A stretch of DNA of 64,000 nucleotides from the NCBI GenBank assembly GCA_016191465.1, contig JACPOP010000016.1:62001-126000 (forward strand). The letters are read 5' to 3'. Positions 25,503 to 34,546 of this stretch are shown piece by piece. The translations under genes and the position numbers were made by a program. Every line of letters begins with the position of its first letter. Within the stretch, counting starts at the first letter, position 1. This DNA is from Chloroflexota bacterium. GTDB taxonomy: Bacteria > Chloroflexota > UBA6077 > CF-72. Below the pieces are notes generated by a model that was given only the letters and a program-made list of their open reading frames with translations, searched no databases and was not told the DNA's origin.

Positions 25503-26632
25503 TCAGGGCGCGTGGACGGCCACGCGATCGCCATCCCAGGCGAAACCTGCCCGCAGGCCAGCGCGGTGGGTAATGTCCGCGAGATAGGCCGCCACCTGCT
25601 CACCGCGCGCGTCGTGGCCCAGCACCTCCGGCTGACTGCGACGATTGATGAAGCACGGCTGGAAACTGGACACAAGCGACCCGTCATCATGCACGTCGAG
25701 CCGGGCGATCAGGGTGTTCCGGGACTCCGGGTGGAACGGGTATTCCGGTGTTTCGGGATCCGGTTCGAACCCATACAGCTGCTTCCGCCGCTTTGCCCAG
25801 GCGGCCCGCTGCGGATCGCTTGTGTCCAGTGAGAGGGCGTGGGTCACGGTTACGAAGTTCCCCAGGCCGTGGAAGATGGCACGTCCCCGATACACCTCCA
25901 CGCCGCGGCAAATGTGGGGGTGGTGCGAGACCACCAGATCCGCGCCGGCGTCGATGGCCGCCCGTCCCACTTGCTTTTCGTACTGCGCCACCGCCGCCGG
26001 GACGTGGCCAATGCCCTTGTGGAACGCGACGAGCAGCACGTCGCAGCGCGGGCGCAGTGCCTCCACCGCGCCCATCATGCGCTCGAGGCTGTCCAGCTCG
26101 GCAAAGGTGTAGATGCTGGGCGGGCCGCCGGGGCTCGCGTGATCGAGCTCATAGTGTGTGAGCACGTGGACGTACGCGCAGCCAGCCTTCCGAACCCCGG
26201 CCCACGAGTCCCTGGGGCCCACACAATTGAAGCTCAGCACCCCGAAACGAACCCCGGCCCGCTCGACAACTGCTGGCTCGAGCGCTTCGGCCAGGTTCAT
26301 GCCGGCCCCGACGGGCGCGACGCCGACCGCACGCAGCCCATCGACGGTGTCACGGATACCGAAGTCTCCCTGGTCGTAAATGTGGTTCCCCGCGAGCGTC
26401 GCGACGCCAAATCCCGCCCGTGCCAGCGCGGCGAGATGGGCCGGATCGGCACCTTCGGCCGGGACATCGCTCGACTGGGTGGTCCCGCGCGAGGTGTGCG
26501 GCACCTCCACGTGGCCGACCGCGAGGTTCGCGGCTCGGAGCGTCTCGGAGGCCAGGGAAAGTACTGGTCGGGGTCGGGCTCGTCCAGGATCAGGTCGCCG
26601 ACGGCCAACACGGTGGCGGTGACTGGACTCAT
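25503..26632 (-). CDS. CapA family protein, frameshifted
   Basis: From ATG 26632 the frame encodes a CapA start (TATVLAVGDLILDEPDPDQYF). Similarity then continues in another frame: SLASETLRAANLAVGHVEVP, LAGNHIYDQGDFGIRDTVDGL, ADLVVSHHPHICRGVEVYRG and FHGLGNFVTV. The switch is at the TTTCCC run (plus-strand 26555-26560). Restoring one T would give the expected YFSLASETL. This is either a real inactivating deletion or an assembly error. Corrected length is about 376 residues. It lies between CaiB and an HgdB-like gene and is distantly paralogous to the CapA protein at 8909. Confidence 0.75.
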
Positions 26633-26666
26633 GCGGATTCGCTCGTTTCATCTGGCGCGACGGACA

Positions 26667-27932
26667 TTAGATCGCGCCCTCCGACTGCAGGGCCGCAAGC
26701 CGATCAGCGTCATACCCCAGCAGCTCCTGGTACACATACGTATTGTGTTCGCCCAGCCACGGCGCCGGGCGATCGAACCCGACCTCGGCGTTCGAGAACC
26801 GGATTGGCAGCCCGGCGCCATAGACCTCGTCGATGGCCCCGTAGGTGGGATGCTCCAGTCGGACCACCTCGCCGCGGCGCAGCACGTCCGGGTCCTGTAC
26901 GGCTTCGATAGGCGAGCGGACGGGTGCGCACGGAACGCCCTCCGCCTCGAGCGCGGCCAGGGCCTCGCCACGGGTACGTCCCGCGGTCCAGGGGCGGATC
27001 AGCGCATCGACCTCCACCGTGTGGCGCACCCGCTGGTCGCGCGAACGGAAGCGGGGATCCTCGTTGAGCTCGGGGTGTCCGATCGCGCGGAAGACGCCGG
27101 CCGCGAACGCGTCGGTTGGGGCAGCCAGGGCGATCCAGCCGTCGCTCGTAGAGTAGACGCCGAAGGGCGTCAAACGCGGGAGCGTCGAACCGGTCCGGAG
27201 CGGGACGCCCAATCGATCCAGGACGTCGAAGTGCTCGCCGGCGACGAGGGAGGAGAGGACCCCGAGCATAGAAATGTCCAGGTACTGGCCGACGCCCGTC
27301 TGGCGTGCCTGGTGGACCGCCGAGAGGATCCCGATGACCGCGAAGAGCGGCGCCTGGAGGTCGGCAACGGGCACGCCGACCCGGATGGGCGGGTCACCCG
27401 GCCCTCCGCTGGTCAACATGAGGCCGCTCATCGCCTGGATGATGGCGTCCATGGCCTTGCCGCCGCCGGGCTCGCCATCCTGGCCGAACCCGCTGATCGA
27501 GCAATACACGATGCGCGGGGTCACCGAGGAAGCGAAGCTGTAGCCGACCCCCAACCGCTCGACCGTCCCACGGCTGAAGTTTTCGACCACGATATCCGCG
27601 TCCCGCACAAGGTCGGCGAACACCTCGCGCGCCGCGGGGTGCTTGAGGTTTAGCGTTACCCCGAGCTTGTTGCGCGACCGATTGATGTTCGTGATCGACA
27701 TGTCGTCATCGCGGTCCCGGGCGAGCTTGATGCCTTCCCGCCCCAGATACGGCGCGTTGGTGCGCGAGGTATCTCCAGCGGCAGGGTTCTCGACCTTGAT
27801 AACGCGGGCGCCGAGGCCAGCCAGCAGGAACGTCGCGTAGGGGCCGGCGAGGGCCGTCGTGAGGTCGATAACCGTCAGGTCTTCCAGGGGCTTCCTGAGC
27901 CCATGCGTCGGCGGGGCGGGAACAGTCGTCAA
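26667..27932 (-). CDS. CaiB/BaiF family CoA-transferase (class III)
   Basis: A 421-residue class III CoA-transferase that moves CoA between carboxylic acids through an aspartyl intermediate. The opening DLTVIDLTTALAGPYATFLLAGLGARVIKVE, the block NRSRNKLGVTLNLKHP and the catalytic aspartate D162 in GGGKAMDAIIQAMSG are typical, as is the C-terminal EGVPCAPV. The start is TTG 27932: AAGGAGG stands 8 bases upstream and there is no better in-frame start. It lies 70 bases after the permease gene dppC-like and 34 bases before the CapA gene, in one minus-strand series. Confidence 0.92.
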   Translation of the reverse strand: MTTVPAPPTHGLRKPLEDLTVIDLTTALAGPYATFLLAGLGARVIKVENPAAGDTSRTNAPYLGREGIKLARDRDDDMSITNINRSRNKLGVTLNLKHPAAREVFADLVRDADIVVENFSRGTVERLGVGYSFASSVTPRIVYCSISGFGQDGEPGGGKAMDAIIQAMSGLMLTSGGPGDPPIRVGVPVADLQAPLFAVIGILSAVHQARQTGVGQYLDISMLGVLSSLVAGEHFDVLDRLGVPLRTGSTLPRLTPFGVYSTSDGWIALAAPTDAFAAGVFRAIGHPELNEDPRFRSRDQRVRHTVEVDALIRPWTAGRTRGEALAALEAEGVPCAPVRSPIEAVQDPDVLRRGEVVRLEHPTYGAIDEVYGAGLPIRFSNAEVGFDRPAPWLGEHNTYVYQELLGYDADRLAALQSEGAI

Positions 27933-28002
27933 ACGTGGTGCCTCCTTCGAGCGAAGCGTGCGCGCGACTTGCGATGCTGCTGGTCCTCCGTCCGCCGACT
28001 GT

Positions 28003-28962
28003 CTACCGCAGCCCCACCCGGCGCGGGTCGAGCGCGTCGCGGAGCGCGTCGGAGAGGAAGTTCAGGCCGATCAGGAGCGAGGCCAGGGCCACGCCGGGCC
28101 AGACGCCGTACCACGGGGCCTGGCGCAGGTACTGGCGGCTGTCGTTCAGCATGCCGCCCCAGGATGGTGTCGGCGGCTGGGTGCCAAGGCCGAGGAACGA
28201 GAGCGCGGCTTCGGCCAAGATGGCGAAGCCCATGGCCAGGCTCACCTGAACGAGAAGCGGCGCCACGGTGTTCGGCAGGACGTGGCGCACCATGATGCGT
28301 CCGCTGCCAGCGCCAAGGTTGCGGGCGGCCTCCACGTACTCACGCCGCCGCTCGCCAATCACGAGCGCCCGTGTGAGTCGCGCGAAGTCGGGCATCTGCG
28401 CCAGCGCGATGGCCAACGCCACGTTGAGGATGCCCGGCCCGAGCACCGCCACCACGCCGATCCCCAGGAGGATCGCCGGAAACGCCAGGAGCGCATCGTA
28501 GGCGCGCATCAGCACCGCATCGAGCCACCCACCCAGGAACCCAGCGAGAAGCCCGGAGCCGATCCCGACGGTGGCGCCGAGTGCGACCGCCAGGACGCCC
28601 ACCAGCAGCGAGGCCCGGCTCCCAAAAATGATGCGGCTGAGCAGGTCGCGGCCCAGGTTGTCCGTTCCGAGCAGGAAGGCCCCGGACGGCGGAGCCATCT
28701 CCTTGCCCGGGTTCTGCACGAGCGGGTCGTACGGCGCCAGGAGCGGCGCGGCAATCGCCACCAGCACCAGGGCCAGCAGGATGCCCAGGCCCAGCGTGCC
28801 CTGGGGGTTGCGCAGCACCGAGCTGGCAGCGCGGAGCGCGGGGCGCCGCGGCTGGTGGGCCCGCGAAGCGCGCGGGTGGCTCGCGGCCAGTGGTGCCGCC
28901 GCCGGCCCGCCGATCGAAGCCGCGGCCACCGCGTGCGGTTGAGGCCCGGGAACCGCGTTCAC
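28003..28962 (-). CDS. peptide/nickel-type ABC transporter permease (DppC-like)
   Basis: A 319-residue permease. After a 50-residue polar head come the first membrane helix and the periplasmic DPLVQNPGKEMAPPSGAFLLGTDNLGRDLLSR segment (the GTD--GRD motif of DppC/OppC). The coupling loop for the ATPase is YVEAARNLGAGSGRIMVRHV, and six hydrophobic segments are seen. GTG 28962 overlaps the upstream permease stop by 4 bases (GTGA). The matching ATPases DppD/DppF are not in the window, so the importer must borrow them from elsewhere. A larger open frame to 29925 is only a GC artefact. Confidence 0.92.
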   Translation of the reverse strand: MNAVPGPQPHAVAAASIGGPAAAPLAASHPRASRAHQPRRPALRAASSVLRNPQGTLGLGILLALVLVAIAAPLLAPYDPLVQNPGKEMAPPSGAFLLGTDNLGRDLLSRIIFGSRASLLVGVLAVALGATVGIGSGLLAGFLGGWLDAVLMRAYDALLAFPAILLGIGVVAVLGPGILNVALAIALAQMPDFARLTRALVIGERRREYVEAARNLGAGSGRIMVRHVLPNTVAPLLVQVSLAMGFAILAEAALSFLGLGTQPPTPSWGGMLNDSRQYLRQAPWYGVWPGVALASLLIGLNFLSDALRDALDPRRVGLR

Positions 28963-29915
28963 GCGGTCCCGCTTCGCGATCGCGTGCGTGGATCCAGGAG
29001 GCCGTAGGTCAGGTCCGTCAGGAGGTTCACCACGAGGACCGCCATCACCAGCAGCAGGAGCGCCGATTGCACGATGGCGTAGTCGCGGTTCCCAATCGCC
29101 GTCAGCAGGAGCGTCCCCACGCCCGGCCAGGCGAAGACCGACTCGACCACCACGGCTCCGCCGAGCAGGCGGCCGAACAGGAGGGCAAGGATCGTGACGA
29201 TGGGGATCAAGGCGTTCCGCAGCGCGTGGCGGATGACCACGCCCGTCCTGCCGACGCCCTTCGCTTGCGCGGTCCGGATGTAATCCTCGTGGAGCACTTC
29301 GAGCATGGATGCGCGGGCCAGCCGGGAGAGCGCGGCGATCGGCAGCAAGGAGAGCGTGATGGATGGGAGGGCCAGCGATCGCAGGGCCTGGCCGGCGTCG
29401 CGGGCGAAGTCCACCCGCCCGCCGGGCGGGAGCCAGCCGAGGACGAGTGAGAACAGGATGATCGCCAGAATCCCCAGCCAGAAGTTCGGGAGCGCCAGGG
29501 CTACCGCGCTGAACGACGAGACGAGCCAGGACGTCCATCCGCGTGGGTGCAGTGCGGCGAAAATACCCAGGGGCAGTCCGGCGGCGATCGTCAGGAGCAT
29601 GGCCGCGGTGGTGAGCTCCAGGGTGGCGGGGAGGCGCTGTCCAATAAGCTGGGCGACCGGAATGCGGCTCAGAATAGAGATCCCGAGGTCCCCGCGGACG
29701 ACCCTTCCCAGCCACACCACGTACTGGATCGGGAGGGGCTGGTCGAGTCCGAGGCTGTCGCGGATCGCCTCCACCGATTCGCGGGGCGCGTCGGGTCCCG
29801 CGAGGACCTGGGCGGGATCGCCCGGCAGGACACGGAGCAAGAGGAAGACCGCCACTGTCGAGAGGAACACCGTGGGCACGGCCTGGGCAAGGCGACGCAG
29901 CGCAAACGACACCAT
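28959..29915 (-). CDS. peptide/nickel-type ABC transporter permease (DppB-like)
   Basis: A 318-residue permease with the DppB/OppB order: an N-terminal helix (RRLAQAVPTVFLSTVAVFLL), the periplasmic motif LRVLPGDPAQ, then five further helices and the coupling loop YIRTAQAKGVGRTGVVIRHALRNALIP. The C-terminal VVESVFAWPGVGTLLL is also characteristic. ATG 29915 is used because homology starts at RRLAQ; ATG 29951 is possible. It is coupled to the DppC-like gene by a 4-base overlap and follows the solute-binding-protein gene after a 265-base gap that holds nothing I can name. Confidence 0.92.
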   Translation of the reverse strand: MVSFALRRLAQAVPTVFLSTVAVFLLLRVLPGDPAQVLAGPDAPRESVEAIRDSLGLDQPLPIQYVVWLGRVVRGDLGISILSRIPVAQLIGQRLPATLELTTAAMLLTIAAGLPLGIFAALHPRGWTSWLVSSFSAVALALPNFWLGILAIILFSLVLGWLPPGGRVDFARDAGQALRSLALPSITLSLLPIAALSRLARASMLEVLHEDYIRTAQAKGVGRTGVVIRHALRNALIPIVTILALLFGRLLGGAVVVESVFAWPGVGTLLLTAIGNRDYAIVQSALLLLVMAVLVVNLLTDLTYGLLDPRTRSRSGTA

Positions 29916-30180
29916 GTGCTGGCAAAACCGACCGCTAGACTGCCCGGCCACGCGGCGCGGAGGCAGAAGGGGTCAATGCGCCGGAGCGTCCATTACGTGG
30001 GTTCGCCAGCAGCGACAACGGTCGTTCATCCCTCTCGTCCCCGGGTTGCGCCATGGGCGCACGCGGAGCAGTCATCGATAGAGCGCTGTGCCGGGGACTC
30101 TAGGTCGCGCCGCGCGCCGCGTCAACGGTGGGCCGCGGCCCGCCGAGCTCGATGGGCGGCCGTCCCTCTCGATGCGGGAC

Positions 30181-31902
30181 TCAAGCCAGCCAGCCGCCGC
30201 TCACATCCACGTAGTACGACTGACGGACGCGGATGTCGCGCACGTTGGCGCGCGCGGTCAGCGCCGCGCGGGTGGCCACGAAGGGCTGATTGAAGGCCTC
30301 ATCCAGCATGATGCCCGTGAGCTCCTGGTAGATCTGCTTCCGCTTCGCCGGGTCCGGCTCCACGCCACCTGCCTTGATGAGGTCCGCGTACCGCGCGTTC
30401 TTGAAGTTGCCAATGTTCCCGGCTGGGTTGAGATAGGGGCTGCTGGGGAAAAGGCCATCGGGGTCCAGGGTGAGGGACGTCCAGGGGCCTACCGTCAGGT
30501 GCTGGTAGGTCTGGTTGGGCGGGGTCACCATCTGCAACCACTGAGCCGCCTCGACCGGACGGATCGTCATCTTGACCCCGATCTTGGCCAGATCCTGTTG
30601 AAGAATCTCCCCGATGGTGATCATCTCCGGGATCGTCGCATAGCCGAGGTACTCGATCTCGGCACCGGCGACTCCTGACTGTCGGAGCAGCGCCTGAGCC
30701 TTGTCGAGGTCGTAGCTATAGGCGTTCGTTTTCGACGGATCGAAGGCCAGGGACGACGGGGGCCACTGCACCGTCGGCGCGCCCAGGCCCAGCAGGACAG
30801 ACTCGGCAATGCGCTGGCGGTCAATGGCGAAGTAGATGGCTTGCCGGAACTGCTTGTTGCTGGTGGGCGCGTTGGCGGTGTTCATGACCATCGTGTACAC
30901 GCCGCCAATGTCGTTGAGCGTGACCTGGAACCCGCTCAGCTTCTGGAACCGCGCGATCTCGCGGTTCGTCAGCCCGGCGAGTGGGTCGACGACGTCGATC
31001 GCTCCCGCCTCGAGCTGGAGTGCCAGCGCCTGGGGGTCCTTCATCTGCTGGATGACCACGCCGTCGAGGTAGGGCCTCCCGCTCTGCCAGTAGTTGGCGT
31101 TCCGGGTGTACTGGGCGTTGTCGCCCTGGACCCACTGGGCGAGCTTGAACGGGCCGGTGCCGACCAGGTGCTTGGTTGCCTCCTCACTCTCGAAAGCCCG
31201 GGGGTCGGCCATGTTGAGGCGCCAGAGCAGGTCGGCCGCGACGGGTCGGGGCTGCTCCATCCCCAACACCAGCGTGTACGCGTCGGGCGTCTCAACGGTG
31301 GTGAAGCTCTTGCTCAGACCCGCGAGCTGCTGTGCCGGGACCTTGGGGTCACGGACGCGCTCGATGTTCCACTTCGCGTCGCCGCTGGTGAGCTCGCGGC
31401 CGGAGTGGAATTGGACCCCCTTGCGTAGCTTCAGGGTGATCTGCTTGCCGTCGCTGCTGGTCTCCCAGCTCTCGGCCAATCCCGGCGAGAGCTTGCCGTC
31501 GAGGTCGCGCTCGACCAGGCGATCGAAGAGGTGCCAGAGCGTTGCCTGCGTCGGCGGCCCCGAGAAATGCGGGTCGATCGGCGAAATGTCGCCGACGTGC
31601 CCCACCCGCAGGGTTCCACCCGGACGCGGCTGCGCTTGCGCCGCGGGAGCCGCCGTGCCTGATGGCTTGCTCGCCGGCTGCGCGGTCGCGGCCGCCGGGG
31701 CGGGGGGCGATGCTGGTGTTGGCGCTGGCGCGGGCTGCTGCGCCGCCGGCGGCTGGCCGGCGGGCGTGATGGGCGCGCACGCCGCCGCGAGGCCGGCCGC
31801 GCCACCGAGCGCGAGGAGCTGGAGGACGGAACGCCGATCAAGCCGGCGTTCCTGCACCGCCGGCGGCGCAACGCTCCCGAACGGGTCGTCATGTTGATGC
31901 AT
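30181..31902 (-). CDS. ABC transporter substrate-binding lipoprotein (peptide family 5)
   Basis: A 573-residue family 5 binding protein. The signal RRSVLQLLALGGAAGLA ends in the lipobox AAAC, followed by a 45-residue Pro/Ala/Gln linker. Core motifs are GGTLRVGHVGDISPIDPHF, LAESWETSSDGKQITLKLRKGVQFHSG, the VGTGPFKL loop and KQFRQAIYFAIDRQRIAE. Such proteins deliver peptides, opines or other polar solutes to DppBC-type permeases, here the pair encoded downstream. ATG 31902 has GGAGGG 9 bases upstream. Closely similar in layout to the orphan binding protein at 36156. Confidence 0.92.
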   Translation of the reverse strand: MHQHDDPFGSVAPPAVQERRLDRRSVLQLLALGGAAGLAAACAPITPAGQPPAAQQPAPAPTPASPPAPAAATAQPASKPSGTAAPAAQAQPRPGGTLRVGHVGDISPIDPHFSGPPTQATLWHLFDRLVERDLDGKLSPGLAESWETSSDGKQITLKLRKGVQFHSGRELTSGDAKWNIERVRDPKVPAQQLAGLSKSFTTVETPDAYTLVLGMEQPRPVAADLLWRLNMADPRAFESEEATKHLVGTGPFKLAQWVQGDNAQYTRNANYWQSGRPYLDGVVIQQMKDPQALALQLEAGAIDVVDPLAGLTNREIARFQKLSGFQVTLNDIGGVYTMVMNTANAPTSNKQFRQAIYFAIDRQRIAESVLLGLGAPTVQWPPSSLAFDPSKTNAYSYDLDKAQALLRQSGVAGAEIEYLGYATIPEMITIGEILQQDLAKIGVKMTIRPVEAAQWLQMVTPPNQTYQHLTVGPWTSLTLDPDGLFPSSPYLNPAGNIGNFKNARYADLIKAGGVEPDPAKRKQIYQELTGIMLDEAFNQPFVATRAALTARANVRDIRVRQSYYVDVSGGWLA

Positions 31903-32300
31903 CGTGTCGTGCCCTCCCTCGCGGACGCTACGATCGGGCGGCACCGGCCTGGCGCACGCAGTCGGTTCCCCGGTCGCAGACTACGCGGGCGTCGAGCGCC
32001 CAACCAGGGCTAATTCCACGCCATTTCTGGCGCTCGGGGCGCCAGGACGGGGATGAGGCTTCGACCCGGCGGGCTACGAATACCCGGACCTGCCGTGTTG
32101 GCTCGTCGTCGACGCTGGAGAGAGCCAGCCAGCGGCGCGTCGTGGGCCGCGGCGCCGCTCCTGACGGCCAGGCTTCGCCGGCGGTTGGTGGACACGCAGG
32201 GGTAGTGAATGATTCGCCGCCCCTGCTCCTGCGGGAATGGCTGCCTGGCTCGCCTCCGGCGCGGTAGCGGGCGGTGTCGTCGGACGTCCCGCCGGCAGGC
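31903..32300. other. intergenic region before the AAA ATPase gene
   Basis: About 400 bases between divergent genes with no supportable coding sequence. It contains the first copy of the 57-base direct repeat (31996-32052) and, at its end, the large palindrome listed separately. The promoter of the binding-protein gene should lie near 31920-31990; no clear boxes are seen. Confidence 0.4.
31996..32052. repeat. 57-bp direct repeat, left copy
   Basis: It agrees with 33570-33626 at 55 of 57 positions in the same orientation. Inside it CTGGCGC-TCGGG-GCGCCAG (32027-32045) forms a 7-bp hairpin. The two copies bracket the AAA ATPase gene. Confidence 0.85.
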
Positions 32301-32343
32301 TTGATGGGGAATGATACGACCCCCTCGTATCATTCCCCATCAA
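32301..32343. promoter_or_regulatory. 19-bp-arm perfect palindrome at the ATPase start
   Basis: The left arm 32301-32319 (TTGATGGGGAATGATACGA) and its exact complement 32325-32343 surround CCCCC. It ends on the first base of the ATPase start codon. TATCAT at 32329-32334 is a fair minus-10 placed for a leaderless transcript. The element could be an operator, an RNA hairpin hiding the start, or the end of a mobile unit. Confidence 0.8.
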
Positions 32344-33533
32344 TGGCCGAGCGCATACGCAGCCCCTACCGCCCGGGGATGGGTCTCGATCCACCGTATC
32401 TGGGCGACCGCGAGGAGCAGCTGGCGCGGTTCCGGGACTTCCTGACCGAGCCCGAGGCAGCCCACAACATCCTGGTGACGGGGCTGCGCGGTGTTGGCAA
32501 GACGGTCCTCCTGAATTACTACTCCGATGAGGCGGAGTCAGCGGGCTGGCTCGTCGCCGATCGGGAGTGGAGCCAGAACGACGCGTCGCCCGACCTCTTC
32601 CGCCAACTGGTGCTTGAGGACCTGGTGCGCCTCACGCTCAAGCTCTCCGTCGCCGAGCGGGTCAGGACGCTTGGCGAGGGCCTTGTGAAGCGGCTGCGGA
32701 ACGTGCTCGGTGGTCTCGGGATCGCGTACGAGGGCGTCGAGGTGAGGTACGAGGCGCGCGAGGCGAGGGCGGTCTCGCGGCGCCTCGACGACGAGCTGCG
32801 TGAGCTGCTGGTGCAGGTCGGGAAGCTGTGCCGGACCAGCGACAGCAAGGGCGTCATCCTCTGCTACGACGAGTTCCACGTCGTCGAGGAGAAAAGGGGC
32901 ACCACCACGCTCAGCGCACTGCTGGCGGCGGTCGCCGCGGCGCAGCAGCAGGAGCTGCCGGTGATGCTCATCCTGTGCGGGCTCCCGCCGATCGTCGAGC
33001 ACCTGGTCAACGCGAAGAACTACTCGGAGCGTATGTTTACGCCCGAGCGCCTCGCCAACCTGCGACAGGACGAGGCGCGCGCCGCGCTGGTGGATCCCGC
33101 CCGGGCACACGGCCGAGCGTTCGAGGAGCCGGTCGTGGCCGCGGTGCTCCAGGACACCCAGGGCTACCCGTATTTCCTCCAGCTCTATGGCGACCGCCTG
33201 TGGAAGGGCAGCCCGCGGGACACCATTACCGGGGCGGACTTCGAGCGGCTCCGGCCGGCGGTCCTGCGCGATCTTGACGACATGTTCTTCGAGGGCCGCT
33301 ACCAGCGCGCCACGCGGCGCGAGCGCGCGGTGCTCCACGCGATCTCGGCCAGCGGGGAGGAGTCCGCCACCGTGAAACAGATCGTGGAGAAGGGGCAGAT
33401 CAAGAACAACGAGCTGCAGCCGCTGCTCGCCAATCTGGTCGGCAAGGGCCTGATCTTTCGACCGGGCCGCGGGGTGATCGCCTTCACGGCCCCGATGTTC
33501 GGGGCGTACCTCCGTCGCACCGATCCCCACTGA
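32343..33533 (+). CDS. AAA family ATPase with C-terminal winged helix
   Basis: A 396-residue ATP-binding protein. GDREEQLARFRDFL, then NILVTGLRGVGKTVLL is the Walker A region of AAA_16/ORC-CDC6-like STAND-related ATPases. GVILCYDEFHVV is Walker B, and VMLILCGLPPIVEHL carries a sensor-like position. The last 90 residues (RRERAVLHAISASGEE, then VKQIVEKGQIKNNELQPLLANLVGKGLI) look like a DNA-binding winged helix. No ribosome binding site is present; a leaderless start at 32343 fits the adjacent minus-10, and an in-frame ATG at 32304 lies inside the palindrome. It stands alone between two direct repeats, and its function is unknown. Confidence 0.85.
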   Translation: MAERIRSPYRPGMGLDPPYLGDREEQLARFRDFLTEPEAAHNILVTGLRGVGKTVLLNYYSDEAESAGWLVADREWSQNDASPDLFRQLVLEDLVRLTLKLSVAERVRTLGEGLVKRLRNVLGGLGIAYEGVEVRYEAREARAVSRRLDDELRELLVQVGKLCRTSDSKGVILCYDEFHVVEEKRGTTTLSALLAAVAAAQQQELPVMLILCGLPPIVEHLVNAKNYSERMFTPERLANLRQDEARAALVDPARAHGRAFEEPVVAAVLQDTQGYPYFLQLYGDRLWKGSPRDTITGADFERLRPAVLRDLDDMFFEGRYQRATRRERAVLHAISASGEESATVKQIVEKGQIKNNELQPLLANLVGKGLIFRPGRGVIAFTAPMFGAYLRRTDPH

Positions 33534-33569
33534 CGGCAGTTGATGCGGGTCGTCGTCGCACGCGCAGCT

Positions 33570-33626
33570 GCGCCCGACCAGGGCCAATTCCACGCCATTT
33601 CTGGCGCTCGGGGCGCCAGGACGGGG
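33570..33626. repeat. 57-bp direct repeat, right copy
   Basis: The second copy of 31996-32052, with two substitutions. It lies between the convergent ends of the ATPase and LysR genes, and its internal 7-bp hairpin could also act as a bidirectional transcription stop there. Confidence 0.85.
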
Positions 33627-33637
33627 CGGCGCTGGCG

Positions 33638-34546
33638 TCAGCCCGCCGCCGGCTTCGGCGCCAGGCGCTCGCGCACGAGCGCGCAGAACGCGCGCTCCGG
33701 CTGCGTGGGCGTGCGCCCGGACCGCGTGAATAGGACATACGCGACGGGCATGGTGACATCGGCCAGGTGGAGGGCCACCAGACGCCCGTCGCCAAGCTCC
33801 TCCTCCACGGCGGAACGCGGCAGCACCCCAACGCCGTCGCTCTCCGCGACCAGGCGCTTGATGGCCTCGGCCGTGCGGAGCTCCACTGTGTGCTGGGCGT
33901 CGAACGGCTTGCGCGTCAGGGCGCCCCACACCTGGCCCCAGAAGGGTTGGCGGAACTGGCCGATGAGGAGCTGGGTGCGCAGCTCCGCCCAGAAAATGTC
34001 CCGCGCCGGCGCCAGCCGCGACCGGGGGGCGACCACGAACGTCATCGCGTCCTCGTAGAGTGGCTCGGACTGCCAGCCACTGGGCGGGGGAAAGGGCGCG
34101 CCGATCCCCAGGTCGACCTCGCCACTGGCCAGGTCCTGGGACATGCCCATGAGTGCGCTCACCCTGAGCTCGACCCGTACATCGGGGTAGGTGCGGATGA
34201 ACTCGCCGATAACCGGTGGGAGCAGGTAATCGGCGGGTGTGGCGCTGGCGACGATCCGCAAGAGGCCGTGGGTACCGGCCTTGATGTTGTCGGCCAGATC
34301 ATTCAGCTCGTCCACCTCACGCACGAGACTCTGCGCCCGGCCGGCCAGCACCTGGCCCGCGGCGGTGAGAAAGATGCGCCGGCCGCGCTGCTCGACCAGC
34401 GGGAAACCGGCCCGCGTCTCGGTGACGTGGAGGGCCTTGCTCACCGATGAATGGCCCATGGCCAGTTGCTCGCCGATCTCGGTGACGGTCTTGCCCTCCG
34501 CCAGGCCTGCCAGAACCCGCAATTCGGTCAGAGAAAACTGCACCAC
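33638..34546 (-). CDS. LysR family transcriptional regulator
   Basis: A 302-residue LysR regulator. The N-terminal helix-turn-helix is FSLTELRVLAGLAEGKTVTEIGEQLAMGHSSVSKALHVTE, somewhat divergent from the usual form. TAAGQVLAGRAQ leads to the linker helix, and the effector domain follows (LRIVASATPADYLLPPVIGEF, then GEVDLGIGAPFP and VAESDGVGVLPRSAV). The start is one of two consecutive GTG codons (34546 or 34543) behind GGGAGGGG. It is divergent from the P450 gene at 34871, the usual arrangement for a LysR activator of its neighbour, so it may control the P450 block (inference). Confidence 0.9.
   Translation of the reverse strand: MVQFSLTELRVLAGLAEGKTVTEIGEQLAMGHSSVSKALHVTETRAGFPLVEQRGRRIFLTAAGQVLAGRAQSLVREVDELNDLADNIKAGTHGLLRIVASATPADYLLPPVIGEFIRTYPDVRVELRVSALMGMSQDLASGEVDLGIGAPFPPPSGWQSEPLYEDAMTFVVAPRSRLAPARDIFWAELRTQLLIGQFRQPFWGQVWGALTRKPFDAQHTVELRTAEAIKRLVAESDGVGVLPRSAVEEELGDGRLVALHLADVTMPVAYVLFTRSGRTPTQPERAFCALVRERLAPKPAAG

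Noticed and set aside
25839-27653. 604-residue open frame on the plus strand
   Set aside because: Antisense to the CapA and CaiB genes, with no recognisable motif; a GC-driven artefact.
28003-29925. 640-residue minus-strand frame fusing to the DppC-like permease
   Set aside because: The N-terminal 320 residues are an out-of-frame reading of the DppB-like gene; the DppC start at 28962 is clear.
30069-30085. Further TetR-type half-site (TCATCGATAGAGC) upstream of the DppB-like gene
   Set aside because: Only about 8 bases match one half of the pattern and there is no second half at the right spacing.
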